Assembly: GCA_016284305.1 (NCBI GenBank)
Contig: JAEEON010000018.1
Span: forward strand, 1 to 64,000
DNA: 64,000 bases
Source: Bacteroidales bacterium
GTDB taxonomy: Bacteria > Bacteroidota > Bacteroidia > Bacteroidales > F082
Direction of reading: 5' to 3'
In this document: piece after piece, positions 47,004 to 55,682 of the stretch
Position numbering within the stretch: position 1 is the first letter of the stretch
How the letters are laid out: every line of letters starts with the position of its first letter
Made by a program: the position numbers and the translations under genes
The notes under the pieces: generated by a model
Databases searched by the model: none
Told to the model about the DNA's origin: nothing
The model's input: only the letters and a program-made list of their open reading frames with translations

Positions 47004-47960
47004 ATGAAGAAGATCATCGATCCCATACCTGTTGACACCCTCCTCAAGGAACTGACCATGGAACGTTTCGTGAGGAAGACCAATAATGGGAAAAACGAGA
47101 TTTATATTCTCAATGCTTTCAATGCGCCCAATGTGATGCTTGAGATTGGGCGTCTGCGCGAAATCAGCTTCCGCGAATCGGGCGGTGGCACAGGCCTCGA
47201 CTGTGACCTGGATGAGTTCGATACGGGCACAGAGAACACCTTCGACCAGCTCATCGTTTGGAACCCCTATGATCAAGCCATTGTCGGAGGATATCGATTC
47301 CTGATGTGCGACCATCTGAAGGTCGAAGCCAATGGACAGGTCAAAACACCTACCTCGGAGCTTTTCCATTACTCGGAACGATTCATCAACGACTACCTGC
47401 CATACACTATTGAGCTTGGAAGGTCATTTGTGCAGCCTGACTTTCAGCCCTCCAAAAGTGTCTCGAAGGGAATCTATTCCCTTGACAACTTATGGGACGG
47501 ACTGGCTTATCTTTGTTTGATGTTTCCACAGGCGGAATATTATTTTGGCAAGGTCACCATGTATCCCCAGCTGGATCGTACCGCTCGCGACATGATCCTC
47601 TATTTCATGCGCCATTGTTTCCCCGACCCGGATGACTTGCTGCGTCCCTGGCCGGATTTGGAGCTCCCCATCCTCATGGATGAGCAAGAGCTCAAAGCGC
47701 TTTTCACGGGTGCCAACTATAACGAGAACTATCGCATCTTGGTCAAGCATGTTCGAGAGCTTGGGGCCTCGGTGCCACCCTTGGTCAATGCCTACATGGG
47801 GCTTTCGCCCACCATGCGTTCCTTCGGAACAGCCATCAATGCGCCTTTCGGAGGCGTGGAAGAGACGGGCATCCTGGTCAAGATCAAGGATATCTATCCG
47901 GAAAAATTCGACCGTCATGCCGTTTTTGAACCTAATGAGAAACCTTTACATCTGAGCTGA
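47004..47960 (+). CDS. OlsB/GlsB-like N-acyltransferase (GNAT fold)
   Basis: 318 aa; RLREISFRESGGGTGLDCDLDEFD; LIVWNPYDQAIVGGYRFLMC; ELGRSFVQPDFQP. Confidence 0.8.
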   Translation: MKKIIDPIPVDTLLKELTMERFVRKTNNGKNEIYILNAFNAPNVMLEIGRLREISFRESGGGTGLDCDLDEFDTGTENTFDQLIVWNPYDQAIVGGYRFLMCDHLKVEANGQVKTPTSELFHYSERFINDYLPYTIELGRSFVQPDFQPSKSVSKGIYSLDNLWDGLAYLCLMFPQAEYYFGKVTMYPQLDRTARDMILYFMRHCFPDPDDLLRPWPDLELPILMDEQELKALFTGANYNENYRILVKHVRELGASVPPLVNAYMGLSPTMRSFGTAINAPFGGVEETGILVKIKDIYPEKFDRHAVFEPNEKPLHLS

Positions 47961-47962
47961 CT

Positions 47963-48586
47963 ATGATAATCAAAGACGCACATTTCCTTTCAAGTAACAC
48001 TCGTATCGACCGATTGCCCAAGGACAACCTGCCGGAATATGCTTTCATCGGGCGCTCCAACGTGGGGAAGTCTTCGCTGATCAACACCCTGGTGCAACGC
48101 AAAGGCCTGGCGAAGACGTCGGCTACCCCGGGAAAGACCATTGCCATCAACCATTTCGTGGTCAACAACCAGTGGTATCTCGTTGACCTTCCGGGCTATG
48201 GCTATGCACAGCGTTCCAAGAAATCGCGTGAGGAGTGGCGCGTCATGCTGGCCAACTACATAGCGCGTCGGCGCAATCTCCTTTACACCTTTGTACTCAT
48301 CGACTCTCGTCTGGAGCCTCAAAACAGCGATATCGGTTTCATGGAATGGCTTGGCGAGAACCAGATCCCATTCTGCATTGTGTTCACTAAGGCCGACAAG
48401 CTCAGCAAGGCGGAGCTGAACACCAACGTGGAGGCATATAAAAAACGTCTTCTCGAAGACTGGGAAGAGCTGCCTCCTTTGTTCATCACTTCCTCAGAGA
48501 CTCGTCAAGGTCGAGAAGAGATCTTGGCTTTCATTGAACAACAAAATAACGAACTTGATTCTTATCTCAAAACTAAAGGCTTATAA
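47963..48586 (+). CDS. engB: Ribosome biogenesis GTP-binding protein YsxC/EngB
   Basis: 207 aa; YAFIGRSNVGKSSLINTLVQRKGLAKTSATPGKTIAINHFVVN, DLPGYGYAQ, FTKADKLSK. Confidence 0.96.
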   Translation: MIIKDAHFLSSNTRIDRLPKDNLPEYAFIGRSNVGKSSLINTLVQRKGLAKTSATPGKTIAINHFVVNNQWYLVDLPGYGYAQRSKKSREEWRVMLANYIARRRNLLYTFVLIDSRLEPQNSDIGFMEWLGENQIPFCIVFTKADKLSKAELNTNVEAYKKRLLEDWEELPPLFITSSETRQGREEILAFIEQQNNELDSYLKTKGL

Positions 48587-48625
48587 AACCATTAACTATA
48601 TCAATCACCTAAAAAATCAACTATT

Positions 48626-48871
48626 ATGACTGGTATCTTAGTTTCTTTGCTCATTGGAGCACTCGCCGGTGTCCTCGCCGGACTTATCATGAAAAAAGGC
48701 ATGAGCCTTCTCGTATGCATCCTCGTCGGCCTCGTCGGCGGTGTCCTTGGTAGCTGGGTGTTCAGCCTCCTCGGCCTTTCGGCCAGCAGCTCTTTCTGGG
48801 GTCAACTCCTCGTCGGCACCTGTGGCGCCGTGTTGCTGCTCTTCATTCTTTCGCTTTTCAGGAAAAAGTAA
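48626..48871 (+). CDS. GlsB/YeaQ/YmgE-type small membrane protein
   Basis: 81 aa; IGALAGVLAGLIMKKGMSLLVCILVGLVGGVLGSWVFSLLGL. Confidence 0.7.
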   Translation: MTGILVSLLIGALAGVLAGLIMKKGMSLLVCILVGLVGGVLGSWVFSLLGLSASSSFWGQLLVGTCGAVLLLFILSLFRKK

Positions 48872-48882
48872 TGAATTAAATT

Positions 48883-48978
48883 GAAAGGTGAGAGGTGAAA
48901 GGTGAAAGGTGAAAGGTCGTGGGCCCGAAGGCACCTTTCATCTTTCATCTTTCATCTTTCACCTTTCACCTTTCACCT
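48883..48978. repeat. Inverted heptad arrays forming a ~35-bp hairpin between convergent genes
   Basis: GAAAGGT-type units at 48883-48917; complementary ACCTTTC/ATCTTTC units at 48933-48978; 15-nt loop CGTGGGCCCGAAGGC. Confidence 0.9.
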
Positions 48979-51366
48979 CAGTTCCACCCGAGTAATGCCT
49001 GCGCCTCCGGTCTCTAATGAGGCATCGGCAAAATGAGCCACGTCTTTGTCTCGGCTCAGATATTCCCTGATTAATTTTCTTAAAATCCCATTGCCTTTCC
49101 CGTGAAGGATGCTTACCTCTTTGATACTGAGTAATTTGGCTTCATCGAGGTATTTGGCGACGATATCCAAAGCCTCTTCGGCTCGTTTTCCTCTGACATC
49201 CAAGGTGAGGTCGAAATGCTCCGCTTTCTCGCTCAGCTCGTCGGCCAGTCCTGACTGCCATTTGCGGATGGCTTTTCGTCCTTCCGCGCGGCTGACTTTC
49301 CGAAGCTTGTCGGGCGAGGTGCGCAGTCTCACGGTGTCGAACAGGATGGTGGCATCGGTGTCGCTGATGCTGATGATCTCACCCACGATTTCCATCTCGT
49401 CGATGCAGACCGTGTCGCCGACTTTGAGAGTCTTGTCTGCTTCTGTCTTAGGCGGTTTTGGTTCTGCGACCTTCTTGGCGGTCTCGGCTATTTCTTCTTT
49501 GGTGCGTCTCAGCTCCTGACGAATCTCTTTGGTGCGCTCTTTCTCAGCTTGGGCTTCCTTAATCTCTTTGATGGTTCGTTCGATCTGGCTGTTGGCCCGG
49601 TCGATGAGTTCCTGGGCTTCGTTGGCGGCATCTCTGAGGTATTGTTTCTTTTTCCCTTCCAGTTCGCTGAGCAGGTTTTTGTATTTGGCTACCACCTCGC
49701 TGAGGAGGGTGTCGGCGATTTGTAGTTCCCGTTCCTTTTTGCGGATGGCTTTCTTGTCCACTTCCAGTTGTTGCAGTTGATGTTCGAAACGGAGATGCTG
49801 TTCGCCGGTGATGTGTGAGGCATCGTCGAGGATGCGTTTGGGGAAGCCGATCTTGCGTGCGATTTCGAAAGCGAACGAGCTTCCGGGCTTGCCGGTCAAC
49901 ATGATGTACATGGGCTGCATGTACTTGGTGTCGAAAAGCATGGCTCCGTTGATGATGCCTTCGTGGTTGTCTGCCAATAATTTCAGGTTGGCATAGTGTG
50001 TGGTGACGATGCCAAAGCTGTTTTTTGTATTGAGTTCCAGTAAGATGGCTTCTGCAATGGCTCCTCCGAGCTGAGGTTCGGTGCCTGTGCCGAACTCATC
50101 GATGAGGAACAAGGTGTTTTCATCGGCGTGCTGCAGAAGGTTTTTCATGTTGAGCAGATGTGAGCTATAGGTGGAGAGGTCGTCCAAGATGGATTGCTCA
50201 TCGCCGATGTCGATGAAGAGGTTTTGGAAGAGTCCGCATTCCGAGTCAGGGTGCATGGGAACGGGGAGTCCGCATTGCAGCATGTATTGGATAAGCCCAG
50301 TGGTCTTGAGGCACACCGACTTGCCGCCAGCGTTGGGACCTGAGATGACCAGGATGCGGTCATGGCCGTCGAGTTTAAGGTCGAGAGGCACGATGGTCTT
50401 GCCTTGCGATCGGAGTTTCTTTTCCAGGACGGGATGTCGGGCTTGGATCCAGCGGAAACAGGGGGTGTCGTGCATGAGGGGTTTGATGCCGCCGATGTCT
50501 TGGCCGAGCAGTGCCTTGGCGCGGATGAAGTCGAGTGTTCCGAGGAGTTCCCAGGCTTTCAGCAGCTCGGGCAGTGAGGGTCGGATACGGTCGGTGAACT
50601 GGGTCAGGATACGATACACCTCGCGTCGTTCGGCATATTCCAGTTCTTTGATTTCGTTGGAGGTCTCAACAATCTCACTTGGCTCGATATAGACGGTCTG
50701 TCCCGTGGCGGACTCGTCATGGATGAAGCCTTTCAATGCGCGTTTGTCGCCGGCTTTGACGGGGATGACCATGCGTCCGTCGCGGATGGTCAGCTCTGCT
50801 TTCTGATCGACCCATCCCGAGGCTTTGGCATCGCTCATGATCTGGCGTATGCGTTTCTCAATGCCTCCTTGTTTGCGGTGGATGCTCCTGCGGATCTCCA
50901 TCAGTTCAGGTGAGGCGTTGTCGGGCATCTCTCCTTTGTCATCGACGAGGCGGTTTGCTTCGCTGAAGACGATGGGCTCAACCGTGATGCCGTCAGTGAG
51001 GGCGCAGAGCTCAGGGTAATCCTCGCGAGCCTCGCTCTGCCCGAACTTCAGGATGTAGCTCAAGGCGTTCAGCGAGGGTTTGAGGGCGAACAGGTCTTCC
51101 AGGCTGATGCTCGTCCCTGGAATCCTGATATGTTGGAACGCTTCGCGCAGGTCGTGGTAGTCACGGACGGGGAAGGGCACGCCATTTTGCAGCAGCTGCA
51201 TGAACTCCACGGTCTGGTCCAAGCTTTGTTCGATGGACTTTCGGCTGTTGCTGAAGTCCATTTTCTCTGCCCGTTCCAGCCCCATAGTGCTGATGCAGTG
51301 TCCCTTGACGGCTTCCCGGATGTGGGTGAAACCGATTTTCTGCTCGAAGCGTTCCGGATAGATCAT
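48973..51366 (-). CDS. mutS2: Endonuclease MutS2 (Smr domain)
   Basis: 797 aa; ISGPNAGGKSVCLKTTGLIQYM, LIDEFGTGTEPQLGGAIAEAIL, C-terminal DVRGKRAEEALDIVAKYLDEA...ILHGKGNGILRKLI. Confidence 0.96.
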   Translation of the reverse strand: MIYPERFEQKIGFTHIREAVKGHCISTMGLERAEKMDFSNSRKSIEQSLDQTVEFMQLLQNGVPFPVRDYHDLREAFQHIRIPGTSISLEDLFALKPSLNALSYILKFGQSEAREDYPELCALTDGITVEPIVFSEANRLVDDKGEMPDNASPELMEIRRSIHRKQGGIEKRIRQIMSDAKASGWVDQKAELTIRDGRMVIPVKAGDKRALKGFIHDESATGQTVYIEPSEIVETSNEIKELEYAERREVYRILTQFTDRIRPSLPELLKAWELLGTLDFIRAKALLGQDIGGIKPLMHDTPCFRWIQARHPVLEKKLRSQGKTIVPLDLKLDGHDRILVISGPNAGGKSVCLKTTGLIQYMLQCGLPVPMHPDSECGLFQNLFIDIGDEQSILDDLSTYSSHLLNMKNLLQHADENTLFLIDEFGTGTEPQLGGAIAEAILLELNTKNSFGIVTTHYANLKLLADNHEGIINGAMLFDTKYMQPMYIMLTGKPGSSFAFEIARKIGFPKRILDDASHITGEQHLRFEHQLQQLEVDKKAIRKKERELQIADTLLSEVVAKYKNLLSELEGKKKQYLRDAANEAQELIDRANSQIERTIKEIKEAQAEKERTKEIRQELRRTKEEIAETAKKVAEPKPPKTEADKTLKVGDTVCIDEMEIVGEIISISDTDATILFDTVRLRTSPDKLRKVSRAEGRKAIRKWQSGLADELSEKAEHFDLTLDVRGKRAEEALDIVAKYLDEAKLLSIKEVSILHGKGNGILRKLIREYLSRDKDVAHFADASLETGGAGITRVELR

Positions 51367-51368
51367 GG

Positions 51369-51884
51369 TTATTCAACAGGTTTGAAAGCGAAACCTTTCA
51401 ATACGGTCATCACGCGTTCTTCGTTGGGATCGTCGATATCCTCTGAGCCAACACGGACAGCCATTTTGCGGTTGGGGTCGTAGGTAAAGAAGGACAACTT
51501 GTATTTCCCGATGTTTGGAATGACTTTCCAGGTATAGTCGCCCGTGACGATGTCTTCCAAATAATCTCCAGCGGGATATTTGGTGAGGAATTCTTCATAA
51601 TTCTCTTCTTGCCAGTCTTTGATGTTGAAATGAGACCAATCTTCCAGATAGTCGATGCCCATGTCGGAATAGGCGTTGCTGACTTTCCAGCCGTCGTTAG
51701 GCATGGTCAAGGTCCACTCGTAGTGGTCCCACAGGGTGGTTTCGGGTGCAGCGGGTTCTTCCACTACGGGTTCTTCGACTACAGGCTCATTCTGAGCTTG
51801 TTGATTGTTGGTTTTGGTGCTGTTGTTGCCACAAGCGGCGAACAGCATGGCAGCTGCTGCTGCGATAAAAAATGCTTTTTTCAT
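51369..51884 (-). CDS. Putative lipoprotein of unknown function
   Basis: Start MKKAFFIAAAAAMLFAACGNNSTKT at 51884 with lipobox FAAC. Confidence 0.75.
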   Translation of the reverse strand: MKKAFFIAAAAAMLFAACGNNSTKTNNQQAQNEPVVEEPVVEEPAAPETTLWDHYEWTLTMPNDGWKVSNAYSDMGIDYLEDWSHFNIKDWQEENYEEFLTKYPAGDYLEDIVTGDYTWKVIPNIGKYKLSFFTYDPNRKMAVRVGSEDIDDPNEERVMTVLKGFAFKPVE

Positions 51885-51912
51885 GATAGAATTGTTTAGG
51901 TTTTTGCGGGCG

Positions 51913-51920
51913 CAAAGATA
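51913..51920 (-). promoter_or_regulatory. -7 box (TATCTTTG)
   Basis: Minus-strand TAnnTTTG, 29 bp upstream of the lipoprotein start. Confidence 0.5.
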
Positions 51921-51959
51921 GGGAAAAAAGCGGAAGAGGTGTTCTTTTTTCCTCACAAA

Positions 51960-52400
51960 TCACGCAGCCACTGAGGGTGTCATCTTTTCGCATCGGTCGA
52001 TGATGGCGTTGACGATGCGGAAGCCGTCATCACAGATTGTTTTGATTTGGATTCCGTCATATCCCATACTTAGATGGGTGATATTGTACGCATCAATCAC
52101 TAATCTTAGCAATTTCTGGTCCCGTTGGTTCACTATGACAAGATAATCATCGATGTCCACACGAGCATCCTTGCCTTTTCGTTTCTTTTTTTCAGTTTTC
52201 GCATGGAACACCGACTCTAAGGCGATCAGTGCTCCTGACCACAAGTAGTGGCCTGCGACTCTCACATATTTCGGATCCTCATATCGGTTTGTTTCCGGGT
52301 CCAGTTTTCCATTTGATCGAAGTACCTCACGAGCGTTCGTTACATATCGCCGTGCCTCAGCGATCGGGTCGATAATCATCGCGTTGTTCGCATTTCTCAT
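51960..52400 (-). CDS. DUF5618-like protein
   Basis: 146 aa; DPIAEARRYVTNAREVLRSNGKLDPETNRYEDPKYVRVAGHYLWSGALIALESVF. Confidence 0.6.
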   Translation of the reverse strand: MRNANNAMIIDPIAEARRYVTNAREVLRSNGKLDPETNRYEDPKYVRVAGHYLWSGALIALESVFHAKTEKKKRKGKDARVDIDDYLVIVNQRDQKLLRLVIDAYNITHLSMGYDGIQIKTICDDGFRIVNAIIDRCEKMTPSVAA

Positions 52401-52546
52401 TGTTGAATAATATTGTTATAAACGATGCGAAGTTACTATTAATTTTGAATATTGCAATACAATATTATTGTTTTTATTAAAAACAGCTTGAAGACAAACT
52501 GCTTCACTAAGCAGGAACATTTTTGTGAAAGACACATCATTTTTCC

Positions 52547-52554
52547 TATTTTTG
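52547..52554 (+). promoter_or_regulatory. -7 box (TATTTTTG)
   Basis: TAnnTTTG, 18 bp upstream of the cutC start. Confidence 0.5.
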
Positions 52555-52572
52555 CAAATCAATCTTACCTAT

Positions 52573-53304
52573 ATGATCCGTCTCGAAATCTGTGCCAATG
52601 GCATCCAGTCGCTGCGCAACGCCATGGACGGCTGCGCGCAATGTGTCGAACTCTGTGAGGCCCTCGAAGTGGGAGGACTTACCCCATCGTTCGGAACGAT
52701 GGCCAAAGCTATCGACCTCTCCTTCATCCCCATGCGAGTCCTCATCCGGCCTCGACCAGGCAATTATATTTATAATGACGACGAAATCGAAGTCATGAAA
52801 ACCGACATCATGCTCTGCAGAAAGCTCGGCTTCGAGGGTGTGGTCATCGGAGCACTCAATGACGAAGGGATGCTCGACATCGAGACCCTGAAAGCTTTGA
52901 TGGAAGCAGGCGAAGGCATGAAGTTCACCTTTCATCGCGCCATCGATGCTTGCGTGAAGCCCTTCGAAGCCATGGAACAGCTTGTCGAGCTGGGCTTCGA
53001 CAAAGTGCTGACCTCGGGAGGGAAGCCCACTGCCGAAGAAGGCATCCCAATGATAGCAGAAATGCAGTTGCGTTATGGCGACAGAATCGCCATCATGCCG
53101 GGTGGTGGCATCAATTTGGCTAATGTTATGGATGTCATCAACCAAACCGGTGTGGTCAATGTGCACGCCTCCCTAGGTCACTGGGTGCCTCGCTTCAACG
53201 AGAAGCTCTATCCCAACCAAACCGACCCGACCGGCGCCTCCATGGTCTGGACGGAATCAAACTATGAGATCATCTATGAAATGGAGAAACTCATTAATCC
53301 TTAG
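52573..53304 (+). CDS. cutC: Copper homeostasis protein CutC
   Basis: MIRLEICANGIQSLRNAMDGCAQCVELCEALEVGGLTPS; MRVLIRPRPGNYIYNDDEIEVM; FHRAIDA; LTSGGKPTAEEG. Confidence 0.93.
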   Translation: MIRLEICANGIQSLRNAMDGCAQCVELCEALEVGGLTPSFGTMAKAIDLSFIPMRVLIRPRPGNYIYNDDEIEVMKTDIMLCRKLGFEGVVIGALNDEGMLDIETLKALMEAGEGMKFTFHRAIDACVKPFEAMEQLVELGFDKVLTSGGKPTAEEGIPMIAEMQLRYGDRIAIMPGGGINLANVMDVINQTGVVNVHASLGHWVPRFNEKLYPNQTDPTGASMVWTESNYEIIYEMEKLINP

Positions 53305-53335
53305 GGAATTAATAATTTAGAATTTAGAATTATGA
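53301..53335. repeat. Heptad array filling the cutC to beta-mannosidase junction
   Basis: TTAGGGA ATTAATA ATTTAGA ATTTAGA ATTATGA; includes the cutC stop and the next ATG. Confidence 0.85.
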
Positions 53336-55611
53336 GAGATCTTTTACGTGGCTTGGCGTTGGCATTGATGCTGTCGCTGGCCTCTTGTTCCCAGCATCAT
53401 GGTGTCATTGAACAACCATTGACTGAAGGTTGGACGCTCACCGGCGATACTCTCGAAATCAACACGCTGCCTGTCAAAGTCCCTTCTGTGGTACAGCAAA
53501 ACCTTTTCGATGCTGATATGATTCCGCATCCGTACTATGGCGTCGTCGAGGATGAATTGCTTTGGATTTCCGATCATCCCTGGACCTATACCGCACATTT
53601 CGATGCCCAGCGGCAGTTGCTGCATCTGGATGCGGTGGAATTGGTGTTTGAAGGCATCGACACCTATGCATCGGTGACCCTCAACGGGGAGAAGCTTTTC
53701 GAAGCTGATAATCAATTCAGGATCTGGAAGGCGGATGTGAAACACCTGTTAAAAGATAAAGACAACGTGCTTGAGGTGCATTTTCCTCGGTACGATAGCC
53801 TCCAACAAGCATTTTATGACCAGCATCATCCTAAACTCCCTGAGAAATATGCTGTCAGTCGTAAGGCACCCTACCAACATGGCTGGGACTGGGCACCGAA
53901 ATACAAGAACGTTGGCATTTGGAAACCCGTCAAACTTGTCGGATGGTCGGATGCCAGACTTGAAAACGCCTATATCGTGACTAAAGAGGTGTCGGAAGAA
54001 CAGGCCGTCCTGACCCTTCATGTCGATGTCGAGAGTGTTGCCGAAGGAGAACTGGTTGCAGAAATCAGAGCCGAGGGAAAGACACTCCAGAGCTTCCCGT
54101 TTGAGCAGGGGAAAGGCAATCAACATAAATTGTTTAACTTCACCATTGCAAATCCGCGTTTGTGGTGGCCAAACGAGATGGGCGATCAGCCGCTCTACGA
54201 TTTCGAAGTTGAGCTGAAACAACAGGACAAATTGCTGGATTCCAAGATAATCCGTACAGGTATCAAAACGGTGGAGATGGTCGAAGATCCCGATGACATC
54301 GGCTTCTCTTTTTATTTTAAGGTGAATGGAGTGCCAATGTATGCCAAAGGTGCCAACTATGTGCCGGAAGAAATGATCGAGACATGGATTGATGCCAACA
54401 ACACCCTTCGTCTGCTTCGACAAGCCCAAGAAGTACATTTCAACATGCTGCGTGTGTGGGGTGGGGGCATCTATCCTTCTGATGACTTCTTCAACATTTG
54501 TGACTCCTTAGGCATTCTCGTTTGGGAAGATTTCATGTATGCGGGTACCATGTATCCTTATGACAGCGCCTTCCTCGAAAACGCCAAGACAGAAGCCCTT
54601 GAACAAGTGAAACGCTTGGCATCTCATCCTTCGCTGGCCCTTTGGTGTGGCGGCAATGAGATTTCTGAAGGCTATTACAATTGGGGATGGCAACAGTCAC
54701 TCGGCTGGACCGAAGAAGAAGACCAGGCCATTAAAGCGGGTTACGATAGGCTCTTTGAAGGAATCTTGCCTACGGTGGTCAGTACCTTCGATGGCACTCG
54801 GCCGTATTGGCCCAGCTCGCCATCAAAAGGATGGGGCCGGCCTGAGAGCCTTACCCAAGGCGATGTGCACTACTGGGGCGTTTGGTGGGGAGAACTTCCC
54901 TACGAGGTCTATCGTGAGAAAGTGGGCCGATTCAACAGTGAGTACGGCTATCAAAGCTATCCCGATTATTCCACACTCCAATCCATCGCTTTAGGGGAAC
55001 CACTGAGCAAAGATGCCAAGGTTATCGCAGCACACCAGAAACATCCTAGGGGAACGAGGCAAATCGATGATTTCATCCATCGATATTATCCAATAGCACA
55101 ACCGAAGGATTTTGAGGAATACGTCCATCTGAGTCAGCTGTCTCAAGCCTATGGCATGGAAATCGCCATTGAAGCACATCGGACCGCCAAGCCCTATAAT
55201 ATGGGAACCCTCTACTGGCAACTCAACGATGCCTGGCCTGTGACCTCTTGGTCGTCCATCGACTACTTCGGTCACCCTAAGGTGTTTCACGAAAAGCTCA
55301 AGACACTCTTTGCTCCAGTGTTGCTTTCCCTCGATCAGAAGGATTTCCAGGTGTTTGTGACCTCCGACTTGTTGCGCGCCATCAATGGTGAGCTGTCGGT
55401 TTCAGTGGTCAATGACGACGGCACCCGACTGTTCGAACAAAAGGTGAAGGTGGAGTTGAATGCCAATGAGAACAAGAAGTTCTATGTGGACGGCTTGGAT
55501 GATGTATTGCGTCAATCCGATTTGCAAAAGGTAGTCGTGCGGCTAGAGCTGAACGAGGGTGACACCCTTGTCGCAAAGCGGGATTGTTATTTTTTTGCAC
55601 CTAGTCTGTAA
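53332..55611 (+). CDS. GH2 family beta-mannosidase (lipoprotein)
   Basis: 759 aa; LASCSQ lipobox; RVWGGGIYPSDDFFNICDSLGILVWEDFMYAGTMYP; WCGGNEISEG; NSEYGYQSYPDYSTL. Confidence 0.9.
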   Translation: MRDLLRGLALALMLSLASCSQHHGVIEQPLTEGWTLTGDTLEINTLPVKVPSVVQQNLFDADMIPHPYYGVVEDELLWISDHPWTYTAHFDAQRQLLHLDAVELVFEGIDTYASVTLNGEKLFEADNQFRIWKADVKHLLKDKDNVLEVHFPRYDSLQQAFYDQHHPKLPEKYAVSRKAPYQHGWDWAPKYKNVGIWKPVKLVGWSDARLENAYIVTKEVSEEQAVLTLHVDVESVAEGELVAEIRAEGKTLQSFPFEQGKGNQHKLFNFTIANPRLWWPNEMGDQPLYDFEVELKQQDKLLDSKIIRTGIKTVEMVEDPDDIGFSFYFKVNGVPMYAKGANYVPEEMIETWIDANNTLRLLRQAQEVHFNMLRVWGGGIYPSDDFFNICDSLGILVWEDFMYAGTMYPYDSAFLENAKTEALEQVKRLASHPSLALWCGGNEISEGYYNWGWQQSLGWTEEEDQAIKAGYDRLFEGILPTVVSTFDGTRPYWPSSPSKGWGRPESLTQGDVHYWGVWWGELPYEVYREKVGRFNSEYGYQSYPDYSTLQSIALGEPLSKDAKVIAAHQKHPRGTRQIDDFIHRYYPIAQPKDFEEYVHLSQLSQAYGMEIAIEAHRTAKPYNMGTLYWQLNDAWPVTSWSSIDYFGHPKVFHEKLKTLFAPVLLSLDQKDFQVFVTSDLLRAINGELSVSVVNDDGTRLFEQKVKVELNANENKKFYVDGLDDVLRQSDLQKVVVRLELNEGDTLVAKRDCYFFAPSL

Positions 55612-55682
55612 CTTTTTTGCTGTTTGTTCGTCTTATAGTTGTTTTTCGGAAAGCAACAAAGAAACAAACAAATAAATCAACC

